Shown: positions 43,201-51,510, counted from the stretch's first letter. The stretch is 59,442 nt of DNA from Nocardia brasiliensis IFM 10847 (GCF_000710915.1 NZ_BAUA01000116.1:1-59442), one strand, 5' to 3'. Notes: generated from the letters alone by a model not told the origin. Numbers and translations: made by a program.

Positions 43201-43308
43201 GGCCTCGGTCAAACTCCCATACAAACCCATCGCGAGTTCGCCGGTGAAACCCAGCTCCCCCAGCGCCACACATTCGGACCCGACCACCAATGCGAGCCGT
43301 CCTCCCAT
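40276..43308 (-). CDS. Caspase-like/NTPase/TPR protein, copy 2
   Basis: A 1010-residue paralogue of copy 1, the same architecture with identical positions for H82 (AFIGHGVAT), C133 (VLVDACETGQG) and the P-loop GPTGAGKST. The TPR region is shorter (about nine repeats). The first 22 residues are almost identical to copy 1 (MGGRLALVVGSECVALGELG), pointing to recent duplication or gene conversion. The ATG is leaderless behind TATGTT. It ends 42 bases before copy 1. Different repeat numbers may give different recognition. Confidence 0.9.
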   Translation of the reverse strand: MGGRLALVVGSECVALGELGFTGELAMGLYGSLTEAGGWRAATDEDGPVLNPTAAQLFTAVDEAFTAAAQRQATLLLAFIGHGVATNAEDFYLLGHDSPANPNSHNAFHLTQEIRERLNQAALDGLVVLVDACETGQGVLGAARRWTDLLAQSAGRMEMLVAASDGPAFSGCFTRTMLATFGAGLPLRGENLLPADLVDPIAGECVHQQPQYLSFTSGTVSVEHGADPGLWLVPNTARHRDAVSGRSAAGFVDQLTRGLLVTPDVREHLDAIVDAGSHRLRVVIGPTGAGKSTLLAMLIRPSLVEGLAVTPEYITAAVFLTAASSIEAVAAELAAQLSARLPGFADAARSVRAHRARDEFDIFDIAVRHPLARLSTAGRRVTLVFDGLNQPQPGTRRLLCAAICDLTKREDLRHVRVIAGVRDGTGVEDEPTLAHMHRIEVGEPAADDIATVVGSARGAGAPADPADWVRWIQGLLSETPTAVEDDTHVVSGGWLLARMLLEVAPSITDGAVAAGIGLDRIVALRVDAALRGMQPETVRAAGTYLGVLVAAGVGPVLPIELADAALTSLGVDLHIARIRDITVALGALVTRSHPGTLRESIGVTHGALLPGLRAECKQLGVEIEDAHRAIVAAIKHSQSDRAADYARGSAVRHCLAYRDSTSALHFLEMLQTARAADNRDLWAAWVPAFIETLGPDHPDTLTTRSREAYHRAESGDYLGAITAFEQLLVDRFRVLGPDHPKTLGTRTNLATYRARCGDYPGARADYQRLLADQIRLLGPDHPDTLRTRNDLASNRADQGDLVGAIIDFEALRADRARILGPDDPQTLRTRNSLAYWHGEHGDVAAALREFEQLLADCLRIFGPDHPATLSARNNLAAFRARSGDITGARAEFTHLLDDRLRVLGADHPDTLTTRSTLAAYRADAGDLPCAIAELEQLLADRLRVLGPDHPDTFATRNDLASRQAEHGDLGKAIAELEVLLVAELRALGPTHAATIRTQTTLAHWRARLAG

Positions 43309-43497
43309 GCAAGCAACATACCCGCGCGCACCTCGGCATACTGAGACACCCGCAACCCGGCCGTGCACCCCCTACGCCCGCGCGAGCGGCAACTGCCGTG
43401 GTCACGAACCGGATTCACCCGGCCGGGTCGCCTGGGAAACCGGCGGTCCGGGACGTAGTGTGGCCACTCGGAAGGTCAGTGGGAGGAGATCGGTGCG

Positions 43498-43731
43498 ATG
43501 AGCGACCCCGTGGTCGGTTTGACGGGTACGCTCACCTCGCCCATCCGGGGTGCGGGCGGGTTAGGGGAGGTCTTGGTGGCGATTCGCGGGGGCACAGAGC
43601 TGTACATCGCCCGTGCGGCCGAAGCGATTCCGGCCGGCGCCGCGGTGCTGGTCATCGAGGTCCATCCCGGACGCGTCGTCGATGTGGTGCCCTGGATCCC
43701 GCTGACGCCGGATCCGGCCGAAGGAATTTGA
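43498..43731 (+). CDS. NfeD-like OB-fold protein without membrane anchor
   Basis: A 77-residue protein that matches only the C-terminal OB domain of NfeD: GLTGTLTSPIRGAGGLGEVLV, AEAIPAGAAVLVIEVHPGRVVDVVPW. The usual transmembrane part is missing. GGGAGGAG precedes the ATG. It lies 19 bases before an SPFH gene, the usual NfeD-flotillin pairing, and probably binds or modulates that protein. Confidence 0.78.
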   Translation: MSDPVVGLTGTLTSPIRGAGGLGEVLVAIRGGTELYIARAAEAIPAGAAVLVIEVHPGRVVDVVPWIPLTPDPAEGI

Positions 43732-43750
43732 AACAGTAAGGGAGACAACC

Positions 43751-44851
43751 GTGCTGGGTTACCACGTACCCGACCCGGACGAGGCGATGCTGATCAGCGG
43801 CGCCAAGAGCAAGGACAACACGCCGTTCAAGGTGGTGATCGGCCGCGGCAGCTGGGTGGTGCCGCTGTTCCGCAAGGTGCGCTACCTGTCGCTGGCCATG
43901 TTCGAGGCCGAGATCAAGGAACGCTGCGTCACCAAGCAGGCGATCCAGCTCGAGGTGCGCGCGGTGATCGCGTTCAAGGTCGCCAACGACACCCAGTCGA
44001 TCGTGAATGCGGCGCAACGCTTCCTGTCCGAACAGGAAAAGGAGATGTCGGTGCTCACCGGCCGCATCTTCTCCGGGCACCTGCGCTCGATCGTGGGCTC
44101 GATGACGGTCGAGGAGATCATCCGGGAACGCCAGAAGCTGGCCGACGAGGTCCTGGTCGCGTCGAAGGTGGAGATGGGCAATATCGGCCTCTGGGTCGAT
44201 TCGTTCCAGATCCAGTCCATCGACGACGGAAATCTCGGCTACATTCAGGCGCTGGCCGCACCGCACAATGCCAGCGTGCAGCGCGACGCGCAGATCGCCC
44301 AGTCCCAGGCGGCACAGCTCGCGGCGCAGGCCGAACAGGAGTCGCTGCGCAGGCAGGCCGAGTACCAGCGCGAGACCGCGATCCTGCGCGCGCAGTACCA
44401 GCGCGATATCGACAAGGCGAATGCCGAAGCGGCACAGGCAGGTCCGCTCGCCGAGGCGATGGCATTGCAGGAGGTGCTCACCGCGCAGGCCGAGCAGGCG
44501 CGCAAGGAAGCCGAGCTGCGCGAGCAGCAGTTGCAGACCGAAGTCGTGAAACCCGCTCAGGCCGAGGCGGATCGGGTGCGCATCCTGGCCGAGGCCGAGG
44601 CCGACCGCACCCGGATCCAGGCCGCCGCGGCCGCGTCGAACAACCGGATCGCGTTGGACCAGTTGTTGATCGAGCAGTTGCCCGAAATCGTGAAGCAGGC
44701 CTCGAACGGACTGGCGAACGCCAATCTCACCGTGCTCAACGGGCCGGACGGAGTCGGCGAACTGGTGAACGGAATGGTCGGTCAAGGACTCACGGTTTTC
44801 AATTCATTACAAAAGGCGCTTTCGTCCAACGACGAGGATAAGGCGGGCTAA
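43751..44851 (+). CDS. SPFH/flotillin-like protein
   Basis: A 366-residue scaffold protein. Residues 1-170 are the SPFH domain (VIGRGSWVVPLFRKVRYLSLAMFEAEI, TKQAIQLEVRAVIAFKV). Residues 175-330 are a long Ala/Glu/Gln coiled coil with AEAE and QAEQ repeats, which drives oligomerisation. There is no N-terminal transmembrane segment, so membrane contact may be peripheral. The start is a GTG. With its NfeD-like partner it may organise membrane domains or protect the envelope from stress. Confidence 0.87.
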   Translation: MLGYHVPDPDEAMLISGAKSKDNTPFKVVIGRGSWVVPLFRKVRYLSLAMFEAEIKERCVTKQAIQLEVRAVIAFKVANDTQSIVNAAQRFLSEQEKEMSVLTGRIFSGHLRSIVGSMTVEEIIRERQKLADEVLVASKVEMGNIGLWVDSFQIQSIDDGNLGYIQALAAPHNASVQRDAQIAQSQAAQLAAQAEQESLRRQAEYQRETAILRAQYQRDIDKANAEAAQAGPLAEAMALQEVLTAQAEQARKEAELREQQLQTEVVKPAQAEADRVRILAEAEADRTRIQAAAAASNNRIALDQLLIEQLPEIVKQASNGLANANLTVLNGPDGVGELVNGMVGQGLTVFNSLQKALSSNDEDKAG

Positions 44852-44891
44852 GGTGACCGGGTAGTGACCGCGTGGCGAGGAGTGGGTGTTG

Positions 44892-45290
44892 GTGTCCATC
44901 GGGAAATTGGTCTCGTTCGACAGCTCTCGGGGATTCGGTTTCATTCGACCGGAGGACGGCGGTCCGGACGTATTCGTGCATGTCAACGACATCGGCCTGG
45001 ATGAGGACGAGTTACGCCAGGGCCGGGTATTCGAATTCGACATGACCGAGGGCGATCGTGGGCCGAAGGCCGTGAACCTCACGGTGGTCGGCGGTCAGCC
45101 GAACCCGCCGGTGCTACCGCACAAATCGAAACACCGGTCGAACTCCGGGCACCTCACGGTCGCCGAACACAAACGCCTGATCACCGAGCTGCTGCTGGAC
45201 GCCAGTCCCGCATTGACCGCCGGGGAGATCCTCACCATCCGCGATCGGCTCACCGCCTTCGCCGAGCAACACGGTTGGCTGGACAACTGA
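44892..45290 (+). CDS. Cold-shock-domain protein with helical C-terminal domain
   Basis: A 132-residue protein. The N-terminal cold-shock domain has the nucleic-acid-binding motifs SRGFGFI and DVFVHV. After a KSKHRSN linker, residues 75-132 form a helical domain (HLTVAEHKRLITELLLDASPALTAGEI). GAGGAG lies nine bases before the GTG at 44892; a TTG (44889) or GTG (44886) upstream would add one or two residues. Likely an RNA chaperone. The DNA-repair pair follows after 135 bases. Confidence 0.85.
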   Translation: MSIGKLVSFDSSRGFGFIRPEDGGPDVFVHVNDIGLDEDELRQGRVFEFDMTEGDRGPKAVNLTVVGGQPNPPVLPHKSKHRSNSGHLTVAEHKRLITELLLDASPALTAGEILTIRDRLTAFAEQHGWLDN

Positions 45291-45425
45291 CCCGTGTTTC
45301 GCCGCAGCCGCCAATTCCCGATCTTGTCGGCTGCGGCGCTTACGATCATCGGCAAGTGCCGATGAATTCTGCTCGAACACGCCGTCTGCATCGGTAAGGA
45401 ACACGAACCGAGGAGGGTAGTTCGC

Positions 45426-46508
45426 GTGGACTTACCGGTGATGCCACCTGTCCGGCCGATGCTGGCCAAAACCGCGCCGGGCGTGCCTCGTGAACCCGGG
45501 CTCAGCTATGAGCCGAAATGGGACGGCTTCCGCTGCATCGTCTTCCGCGACGGCGCCGAGGTGGAACTCGGCTCCCGCAACGACCGCCCGCTGACCAGGT
45601 ATTTCCCCGAGGTCGCCGAGTTACTGCAGCAGGCGCTGCCGGACCGGTGCGTGGTCGACGGCGAGATCGTCGTGGTCACCGATCAGGGCCTGGACTTCGA
45701 CACGCTGCAGAACCGGCTGCATCCGGCCGCGTCCCGGGTCAACAAGCTGGCGGTGGAGACACCGGCCAGTTTCGTCGCGTTCGATCTGCTCGCCCTCGGC
45801 GACCGCGACCTCACCGAGGAGCCGTTCGCCGAACGCAGGCGACTGCTGGAGACCATCCTCGACACCAAACCCGCTCGGGTGCACCTGACCCCGATCACGC
45901 AAGACCCCGACGTCGCCGAGGACTGGTTCACCCGGTTCGAGGGCGCGGGCTTCGACGGCGTCATGGTCAAGGCCGACGGGCTGGCCTACCTGCAGGACAA
46001 GCGCGTGATGCTGAAGGTCAAGCACGAACGCACCGCCGACTGCGTGGTCGCCGGTTTCCGCTGGCACAAGGACGGCGAAGGTGTCGGCTCGCTGCTACTC
46101 GGGCTCTTCGACGACGAGGGCAACCTGCACCACGTCGGCGTGGCGAGCAGCTTCACCGCGGCCCGGCGCAAAGAACTGGCCGACGAACTCGCGCCGCTGC
46201 GCGAGAACGCGCTGGAAAACCATCCGTGGCGCGAATGGGCCGACGCCGCGGCACAGGCCAGGGCCGACGGCAAGATGCCCGGCGGGGTGAGCCGCTGGAC
46301 CGGCGGCAAGGACCTCTCGTGGGAGGCGTTGCGCACCGAACTGGTCGCCGAGGTCCGCTACGAACACGTGCAGTCCGGCCGGCTCCGGCACGGCGGCAGG
46401 CTGGTTCGGTTCCGCACCGACCGCACCCCCGAGTCGTGCACCTACGCGCAGCTGGACGAGGCGCCGCCCGCCGAGCTGAGTGAGATCTTCAGCGAGGTGA
46501 AGGCGTGA
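45426..46508 (+). CDS. ligC: ATP-dependent DNA ligase LigC
   Basis: A 360-residue ATP-dependent ligase. K31 in YEPKWDGFRCI is the adenylation Lys (motif KxDG). Later motifs are VVDGEIVV, FVAFDLLAL, GFDGVMVKAD and MLKVKHERTADCVV; an OB-fold follows. It seals nicks and is paired in mycobacteria with Prim-PolC for short gap filling in excision repair. GTG start behind GAGGAGGG. Its stop overlaps the next start by 4 bases (GTGA), the same order as in M. tuberculosis (Rv3731-Rv3730c). Confidence 0.9.
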   Translation: MDLPVMPPVRPMLAKTAPGVPREPGLSYEPKWDGFRCIVFRDGAEVELGSRNDRPLTRYFPEVAELLQQALPDRCVVDGEIVVVTDQGLDFDTLQNRLHPAASRVNKLAVETPASFVAFDLLALGDRDLTEEPFAERRRLLETILDTKPARVHLTPITQDPDVAEDWFTRFEGAGFDGVMVKADGLAYLQDKRVMLKVKHERTADCVVAGFRWHKDGEGVGSLLLGLFDDEGNLHHVGVASSFTAARRKELADELAPLRENALENHPWREWADAAAQARADGKMPGGVSRWTGGKDLSWEALRTELVAEVRYEHVQSGRLRHGGRLVRFRTDRTPESCTYAQLDEAPPAELSEIFSEVKA

Positions 46509-47506
46509 GTGAATCGGTCGATATCGAGGTCGACGGCCGGACCGTCACCATCAGCAACCCCGGCAAGATCTACTTCACCAAGCGCGGCGAGACGAAGCTG
46601 GACCTAGTCCGCTATTACCAGGCGGTGGCCGAACCGTTCCTGAGTGTCGTCGGCGGACGGCCGCTGCTGTTGGAGCGGTATCCCGATGGCGCGTCCGGGA
46701 AGTCGTGGTTCCAGAAGCGGGTGCCCAAGTCGGCGCCGGACTGGTTGCACACCGTGGAGGTGTCCACACCGAACGGCACCACCAGCGACGCGCTCGTCGC
46801 ACACGACCTCGCCCACATCCTGTGGGCGGTGAATCAGGGCTGCCTCGGTTTCCATGTGTGGCCGAACCGGGCGGACAATCTGAAGATCGCCGACGAGCTG
46901 CGCATCGATCTCGATCCGTCCCCCGGCATCACGTTCGACGATCTCAAACAGGCCGCCGTGCTCACCCGCGACCTGTTCACGGAGCTGGGCATCGAGTCGC
47001 GGATCAAGACCTCCGGCTCGCGCGGGCTGCACATCTATGTTGCGCTGGAACCGAATTGGGACGGCTACCAGGTGCGCGCGGCCGCCGTCGCGCTGGCCAG
47101 GGAACTGGAGCGCAGGCATCCGGACGAGATCACCGCGCAGTGGTGGAAGGAAGAACGCGGCAATCGCGTATTCGTCGACTTCAATCAGAACGCGCCGCAC
47201 AAGACGGTTTTCGGCGCGTGGTGCGTGCGCCCGAAGGTCGGCGCGCAGGTGTCCACGCCGATCACCTGGGACGCGTTGGCAGAAGTGGTGCCCGACGAAC
47301 TCACCATCGCCACGGTGCCCGCGCGGCTGACCGAGCTCGGCGATCCGTGGGCCGACCGCACGCCGCAGTCAATCGCACCGCTGTTGGAGATGTCGGCGCG
47401 GGATATGGCCTCGGGTCTGCTCGACGCGCCGTGGCCGCCGCAGTATCCGAAGATGCCGAACGAACCGCCGCGGGTACAGCCGAGCCGGGCCAAGAAGGAA
47501 GAGTAG
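46505..47506 (+). CDS. LigD-type primase-polymerase Prim-PolC
   Basis: A 333-residue archaeo-eukaryotic primase-like polymerase. Catalytic Asp pair in IDLDPSP (D135, D137), and SGSRGLHIY (170-178) with H177, are the hallmarks of LigD polymerase domains. It stands alone, without ligase or nuclease domains, as in mycobacterial Prim-PolC, a short-gap-filling polymerase that prefers ribonucleotides. Translationally coupled to LigC, which would seal the products. Confidence 0.9.
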   Translation: MSESVDIEVDGRTVTISNPGKIYFTKRGETKLDLVRYYQAVAEPFLSVVGGRPLLLERYPDGASGKSWFQKRVPKSAPDWLHTVEVSTPNGTTSDALVAHDLAHILWAVNQGCLGFHVWPNRADNLKIADELRIDLDPSPGITFDDLKQAAVLTRDLFTELGIESRIKTSGSRGLHIYVALEPNWDGYQVRAAAVALARELERRHPDEITAQWWKEERGNRVFVDFNQNAPHKTVFGAWCVRPKVGAQVSTPITWDALAEVVPDELTIATVPARLTELGDPWADRTPQSIAPLLEMSARDMASGLLDAPWPPQYPKMPNEPPRVQPSRAKKEE

Positions 47507-47512
47507 ACCGGG

Positions 47513-47548
47513 CCGGCTATTCGGTCGTCCCCGGTTATTCGGTCGTCC
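47513..47548. repeat. 18-base tandem duplication at a gene end
   Basis: Two adjacent copies of CCGG(C/T)TATTCGGTCGTCC, one mismatch. The right copy holds the last codons and stop of the leftward membrane protein, the left copy lies just beyond it. Looks like a slippage event; no functional consequence is evident. Confidence 0.8.
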
Positions 47549-48305
47549 ACAGTGCCCAGGTGCCGTTGCGCCCGGGGTTCTCGCAGATCAGCGCGCGGCC
47601 GTCGGCGGTGCGGGCCGTCTTGCCCGTGGTGCCATCGCATTTCGAGCCCGGCTGCTGGGTCGTCGTGGCGACGTTGACCGGGCCGGACCACTGGTAGCTG
47701 CTCGCGCTTTGCAGGCAGAGCAGCGTCGTGCCGTCTGCCCCGGTGCCGATCTGCCCGGCCTGCGACTCGGTACAGGCCGAGCCCTTCTTCAGGTTGCTCT
47801 GGCTCGCCGAGGTGGCGGTCACGCTCGGGGCCGCGGACGGCGGGACCACGGTGGTGATCGTCGTCGGCGGTGGTCGATCCGTCGTGGCCTGCGCCGATAG
47901 GTTCATCGTCGGTTTGTTCGCCCGGGTCACGCTGTCCGGCAGCACATTTCCGGCCAGCACGAACAAGCCCACCAGGGCCGTCACCTCGGCCACGCCGATC
48001 AGCAGCGCGAACAGCGCCATCACCCGGCCGCGCGGATGCGAGAAGGCGATGAAGCCGAATACGATCGCGACCGGGAACAACCCGAGCAACGCCGCCACCA
48101 GCGCGACGATCGCGTAAGGGTTGACGATGGGCGGGATCTCCACCCGCAGTCGTCCGGTGCGGCGCCGGCTCGGCGCGGGCTCCTGCCACCGTTCGTCGGG
48201 GTCGGGTTCGCCCCAGCGCTCCTCCTCCGCCGCCTCCGGCCACCGATCGTCCTGCTGCGCCGCCGCAGGCCAGCGTTCCGTTTCACGGCGTTCTACCCGT
48301 GCCAT
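47535..48305 (-). CDS. Membrane protein, DUF4190-like, with extracytoplasmic domain
   Basis: A 256-residue protein. A charged Trp/Glu/Asp-rich cytoplasmic N-terminus (about 1-55) precedes two helices (VNPYAIVALVAALLGLFPVAIVFGFIAF, VMALFALLIGVAEVTALVGLFVLA), as in DUF4190 proteins. A Thr/Pro/Ser-rich linker leads to an outer domain with four Cys (SACTESQ, LLCLQS, SKCDG, LICENPG). GGAGAGGG precedes the ATG at 48305. Such proteins are common in mycolate actinobacteria; function unknown. Confidence 0.78.
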   Translation of the reverse strand: MARVERRETERWPAAAQQDDRWPEAAEEERWGEPDPDERWQEPAPSRRRTGRLRVEIPPIVNPYAIVALVAALLGLFPVAIVFGFIAFSHPRGRVMALFALLIGVAEVTALVGLFVLAGNVLPDSVTRANKPTMNLSAQATTDRPPPTTITTVVPPSAAPSVTATSASQSNLKKGSACTESQAGQIGTGADGTTLLCLQSASSYQWSGPVNVATTTQQPGSKCDGTTGKTARTADGRALICENPGRNGTWALWTTE

Positions 48306-48558
48306 GCCAGGTTCCCTCTCCACACCACACACCGCGCAGGAACCTCGGACAATCCGGACCCGCCCCGATATCCCGACCCACAATAGGGGTCCGACGGCGG
48401 CCGGATCATCCGAAAGGTCGAATTACGGTGATGCAACCGTAATAACGAACCGACAACGTTGCGCGCGGTTTCGTGCGCGGACGGTTCATGCTGAGCACAC
48501 CGTGCGGTCTCGCACGCGCTCCGTGTCACTGATCTTGCGCTGACTCTCAGGAGGAACC
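48306..48558. other. Divergent promoter region
   Basis: About 250 bases between the leftward DUF4190-like gene and the rightward UsfY-like gene. It must hold both promoters; no clear alternative sigma-factor boxes or repeats that I can defend. Confidence 0.45.
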
Positions 48559-48918
48559 ATGTTCGGTAGCACCGACCCCGACGGCCGCGACGATCGGCCG
48601 TGGCATGCGCAGGCCGGCGATCTGCTCGGCGACAACTACAACGTGCCCGGTTTGATCCTGTGCGCACTCGGCATCGTGGCGATGGCGTGCACGCTCACCG
48701 CGGCCGGGTACGGATTCAGCGAATGGGTCCAGATCGGCGCCATCGCGACCGCGACGCTCTGGATCCTCGGCGTCGGTGCGCTGTTGGTCGAGCACCGGCG
48801 CTCAGAAGTCATCGAGCTGAAGTACGGGCGGCGGGGGCACGCACCAGGCACTCGGCGGCCGGTGCGTTACAGCGCGGCCCCGCTGGCCGCCGAGGTGGCG
48901 CCGGAAACGGGCAGCTGA
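48559..48918 (+). CDS. UsfY-like small membrane protein
   Basis: A 119-residue membrane protein with two helices: NVPGLILCALGIVAMACTLTAAGYGF and WVQIGAIATATLWILGVGALLVEHRRS. The second helix ending in (F/V)EHRR recalls mycobacterial UsfY, a SigF-linked protein of unknown function. AGGAGG lies before the ATG. Convergent with the TetR gene at 48938. Confidence 0.65.
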   Translation: MFGSTDPDGRDDRPWHAQAGDLLGDNYNVPGLILCALGIVAMACTLTAAGYGFSEWVQIGAIATATLWILGVGALLVEHRRSEVIELKYGRRGHAPGTRRPVRYSAAPLAAEVAPETGS

Positions 48919-48937
48919 TCTGCGACCGCGGGCACGC

Positions 48938-49591
48938 TCAGTGCCTGCGGTCCACCCGCGGCAGCGATTCGGTGACCAGGGTCATCAGCATGTCGGCGAG
49001 CAGGTCGTGCACCTGCGGCCGGGTCAGCGTGGCGCGGGTGATCCATTCGCGCCCTGCCACTTTCACCAGCCCACCGTAGGCGCGGACCATCGCGCGCAAT
49101 GCCGCACTGCGTGCCGAATCGGCCAGACCGATCATGAGCAGCAGCCGTTCGGCCGCGGCGTCGTCGGCCTGATCGAGGATCTGTTGCACCTCGGGGTCGT
49201 CGCCGACACCCTCGTGGCTGGTCACCTTCACCCAGGTGCTGCCGTGTTCGGCGATGGTGTCCAGCAGCCAGTGCACACTTGCGTCGACGCGCTCGCGCTC
49301 AGTACCGGTGGGCACGATCATGTCGTCCAGCTTGGGCAGCGTCACCATCCGGCGCACGACCGCGAGATACAGATCGCGCTTGTTGCCGAAGTAGTGGTTG
49401 ATCAGACCGCGGGCCACTCCGGCGCGCTGCGCCAGCTCGGCGGTCGAGACCGCGGCGTAGGGCCGCTCGCCGAACATGTCGATCGCGCACGCGAGGATTT
49501 GCGCGCGCCGCTCGTCGGGTTCGAGCCGGCGGCGGCGCGGCGACGCAGCACCGTCCGCGGTCTCACTCGTGGTATCAGAGAGACCGGGCAA
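48938..49591 (-). CDS. TetR-family regulator
   Basis: A 217-residue repressor. HTH: RRAQILACAIDMFGERPYAAVSTAELAQRAGVARGLINHYFGNKRDLYLAV, complete and typical. Its start lies 17 bases inside the end of the acyl-CoA dehydrogenase gene, so both form one operon and it may regulate that enzyme in response to an acyl-CoA. Confidence 0.9.
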   Translation of the reverse strand: MPGLSDTTSETADGAASPRRRRLEPDERRAQILACAIDMFGERPYAAVSTAELAQRAGVARGLINHYFGNKRDLYLAVVRRMVTLPKLDDMIVPTGTERERVDASVHWLLDTIAEHGSTWVKVTSHEGVGDDPEVQQILDQADDAAAERLLLMIGLADSARSAALRAMVRAYGGLVKVAGREWITRATLTRPQVHDLLADMLMTLVTESLPRVDRRH

Positions 49592-50720
49592 TGAGATCCT
49601 TCATCACCTCGTTGCTACCCGCCAGGATGCGCAGGACGCGGGCGCCGGTGTAAAGCTGCGAAATCGGATACTCCGTCATGTAGCCGTAGCCGCCGAACAG
49701 TTGCAGGCAGCGGTCAACCACGATACCCAGCTGATCGGTGAGCCAGTACTTCGACATCGCCGCGGTGGGGATGTCCAGCTCGCCACGCAGGTGTTTCCCG
49801 ATGCAATCGTCCAGGAAGGTGCGGCTGATTTTCGCCAGGGTGGCACACTCGGCGAGCTCGAACTTGGTGTTCTGCATCGCGAACAGCGGCTTGCCGAACG
49901 CCTCGCGGCCCTTCGTGTAGTCGATCGTGAGCTGCACGGCCTGCTCCATCATCGCGACCGCGATAATGCCCGTGACCAGGCGTTCCTGCGCCAGCATCTG
50001 CATCATCTGATAGAAGCCGAGGCCCTCGGACGCGCCGAGCAGGTTCGTCGCGGGCACCCGCAGGCCGTCGAAGAACAGCTCGGCGGTGTCCTGGGCCTTA
50101 CCGCCGATCTTGTTCAGGATGCGGCCGCGCTTGAACCCAGGAGTGTCGTCGGACACGTCGGCGTAGATCAGCGAGACACCGGCCGCGCCCTTGGTCGGGT
50201 CGGTCTTGGCGGCGATGACGATGCCGTCGCAGAGCCAGCCGTTGGTGATGAAGATCTTCGAGCCGGTGATGACGTACTCGTCGCCCTCGCGCACCGCGCG
50301 AGTCTTGATGTTCTGCAGGTCGGAGCCGGTGCTCGGCTCGGTCATGCCGATGGAGAGCACGATCTCGCCCGCGGCCGCCTTGGGCAGCACGCGACGCTTG
50401 AGCTCCTCGGTCCCGAATTCCTTGATGTACGGCGCGATGATCGAGGTGTGCACCGGCATGCCCAAGGCGCCGTCGCCCGCCCGGGTCTGCTCCTCGATGA
50501 TCGCCGCCTCGTGCGCGAAAGTACCACCGCCACCGCCGTATTCGGCCGGAATGGCGGTGCACAGCAAGCCCAGTTCGCCCGCGCGGTGGTACAGCGCGCG
50601 GTCCGGATGGCCCTGCGCGACGAATTTCTCCTCGTGCGGGACCACCTCCTTTTCGAAGAACGCCTTCGCCAGGTCGCGAACCGCCTCGACCTCGTCGTCA
50701 CTCCACGCGGCGCGTGCCAT
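49575..50720 (-). CDS. Acyl-CoA dehydrogenase (FAD)
   Basis: A 381-residue FAD-dependent dehydrogenase. Landmarks: IGMTEPSTGSDLQNIKTRAVREGDEYVITGSKIFITNG (FAD and substrate contacts), KIGGKAQDTAELFFDGLRVP, and the C-terminal LQLFGGYGYMTEYPISQLYTGARVLRILAGSNEVMKDLI. The catalytic-base position of the short-chain group reads Y-T-G in the last motif, as in many Actinobacterial FadE enzymes rather than the classical Glu. The ATG at 50720 follows AAAGGAT. First gene of an operon with TetR. Confidence 0.9.
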   Translation of the reverse strand: MARAAWSDDEVEAVRDLAKAFFEKEVVPHEEKFVAQGHPDRALYHRAGELGLLCTAIPAEYGGGGGTFAHEAAIIEEQTRAGDGALGMPVHTSIIAPYIKEFGTEELKRRVLPKAAAGEIVLSIGMTEPSTGSDLQNIKTRAVREGDEYVITGSKIFITNGWLCDGIVIAAKTDPTKGAAGVSLIYADVSDDTPGFKRGRILNKIGGKAQDTAELFFDGLRVPATNLLGASEGLGFYQMMQMLAQERLVTGIIAVAMMEQAVQLTIDYTKGREAFGKPLFAMQNTKFELAECATLAKISRTFLDDCIGKHLRGELDIPTAAMSKYWLTDQLGIVVDRCLQLFGGYGYMTEYPISQLYTGARVLRILAGSNEVMKDLIARSL

Positions 50721-50823
50721 CTCAGATCCTTTGCTCGCTCGGTGCTTCCGCATCAGATTCGCGCACTATTGGCATGCTGTCAACAAGGCGGGCACAAGGG
50801 TGTGCCCGAGGAAGCGAAAGTGG

Positions 50824-51510
50824 TCAGCCCGTGGGCCGCTGCGCCTGATTGACGGCGGTGAGCGAAGCGAGAATCGGGGTGTCCGGATCCGCCGAGATGC
50901 CCTGCCTGCGCAGGAAACCGTCGATCAGACCCCACACGAATTCGGTGGCCTGGTCGACGAACTCCGCGGTGCGCGTCGACGGCGCCGGATCGGCCAGCCA
51001 GAGATCGGTGATCGAGACGACCACGCCGACCACCGCGCGCGACAGGTAGTCGATGCCCGCGGTCTCGATCGGAATGGACTCGGCGATCTCGCGCGCCTGC
51101 CGGGCGAAACGGTCCGAGGCGGCGCGGCCGAGGTCGAATTGCAGCACCGTGCCGTCGGACCGCTGGGTCACCTGAGCCTGACCGAGGAAGCGAAACACAT
51201 TGGGATGCTGCAGAATACTGTCGGCATAACCCGTCAGCACCCGGCGCAGCGCGGCGCGCGGAGGCTGCAGCATGAGCGTCAGATCGTTGCCCGCGGCGGC
51301 CGCGGCGGACTTCGCCATCCGGTTGCCGATCTCGGTGTAGAGGTCGGCCTTGTCGGCGAACTGCCGATACAGGCGCGGTTTCGTCATCGCGGCTTCGCGG
51401 GCGATGTCGTCCATGCTCGGCCGCGGCCCGGCCCGGTCGATCACCCGGATCGCGGCATCGACGATCTCCGCGCGGGAGGTCGCCGAAGGACGGGAGCTGG
51501 GACGGGGCAC
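50824..51510 (-). CDS. TetR-family regulator with duplicated operators
   Basis: A 228-residue repressor. HTH: SRAEIVDAAIRVIDRAGPRPSMDDIAREAAMTKPRLYRQFADKADLY. The GTG at 51510 is preferred: TATGCT lies 6 bases upstream, so the mRNA is probably leaderless. A GTG at 51525 would overlap the operator. The divergent alpha/beta hydrolase gene at 51683 shares the 170-base region with at least two copies of its presumed 15-base operator. Confidence 0.87.
   Translation of the reverse strand: MPRPSSRPSATSRAEIVDAAIRVIDRAGPRPSMDDIAREAAMTKPRLYRQFADKADLYTEIGNRMAKSAAAAAGNDLTLMLQPPRAALRRVLTGYADSILQHPNVFRFLGQAQVTQRSDGTVLQFDLGRAASDRFARQAREIAESIPIETAGIDYLSRAVVGVVVSITDLWLADPAPSTRTAEFVDQATEFVWGLIDGFLRRQGISADPDTPILASLTAVNQAQRPTG

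Noticed and set aside
40300..43344. Over 1000-codon plus-strand frame opposite caspase copy 2
   Set aside because: The minus strand has intact catalytic, P-loop and TPR motifs. The plus-strand product lacks any family and is compositionally biased.
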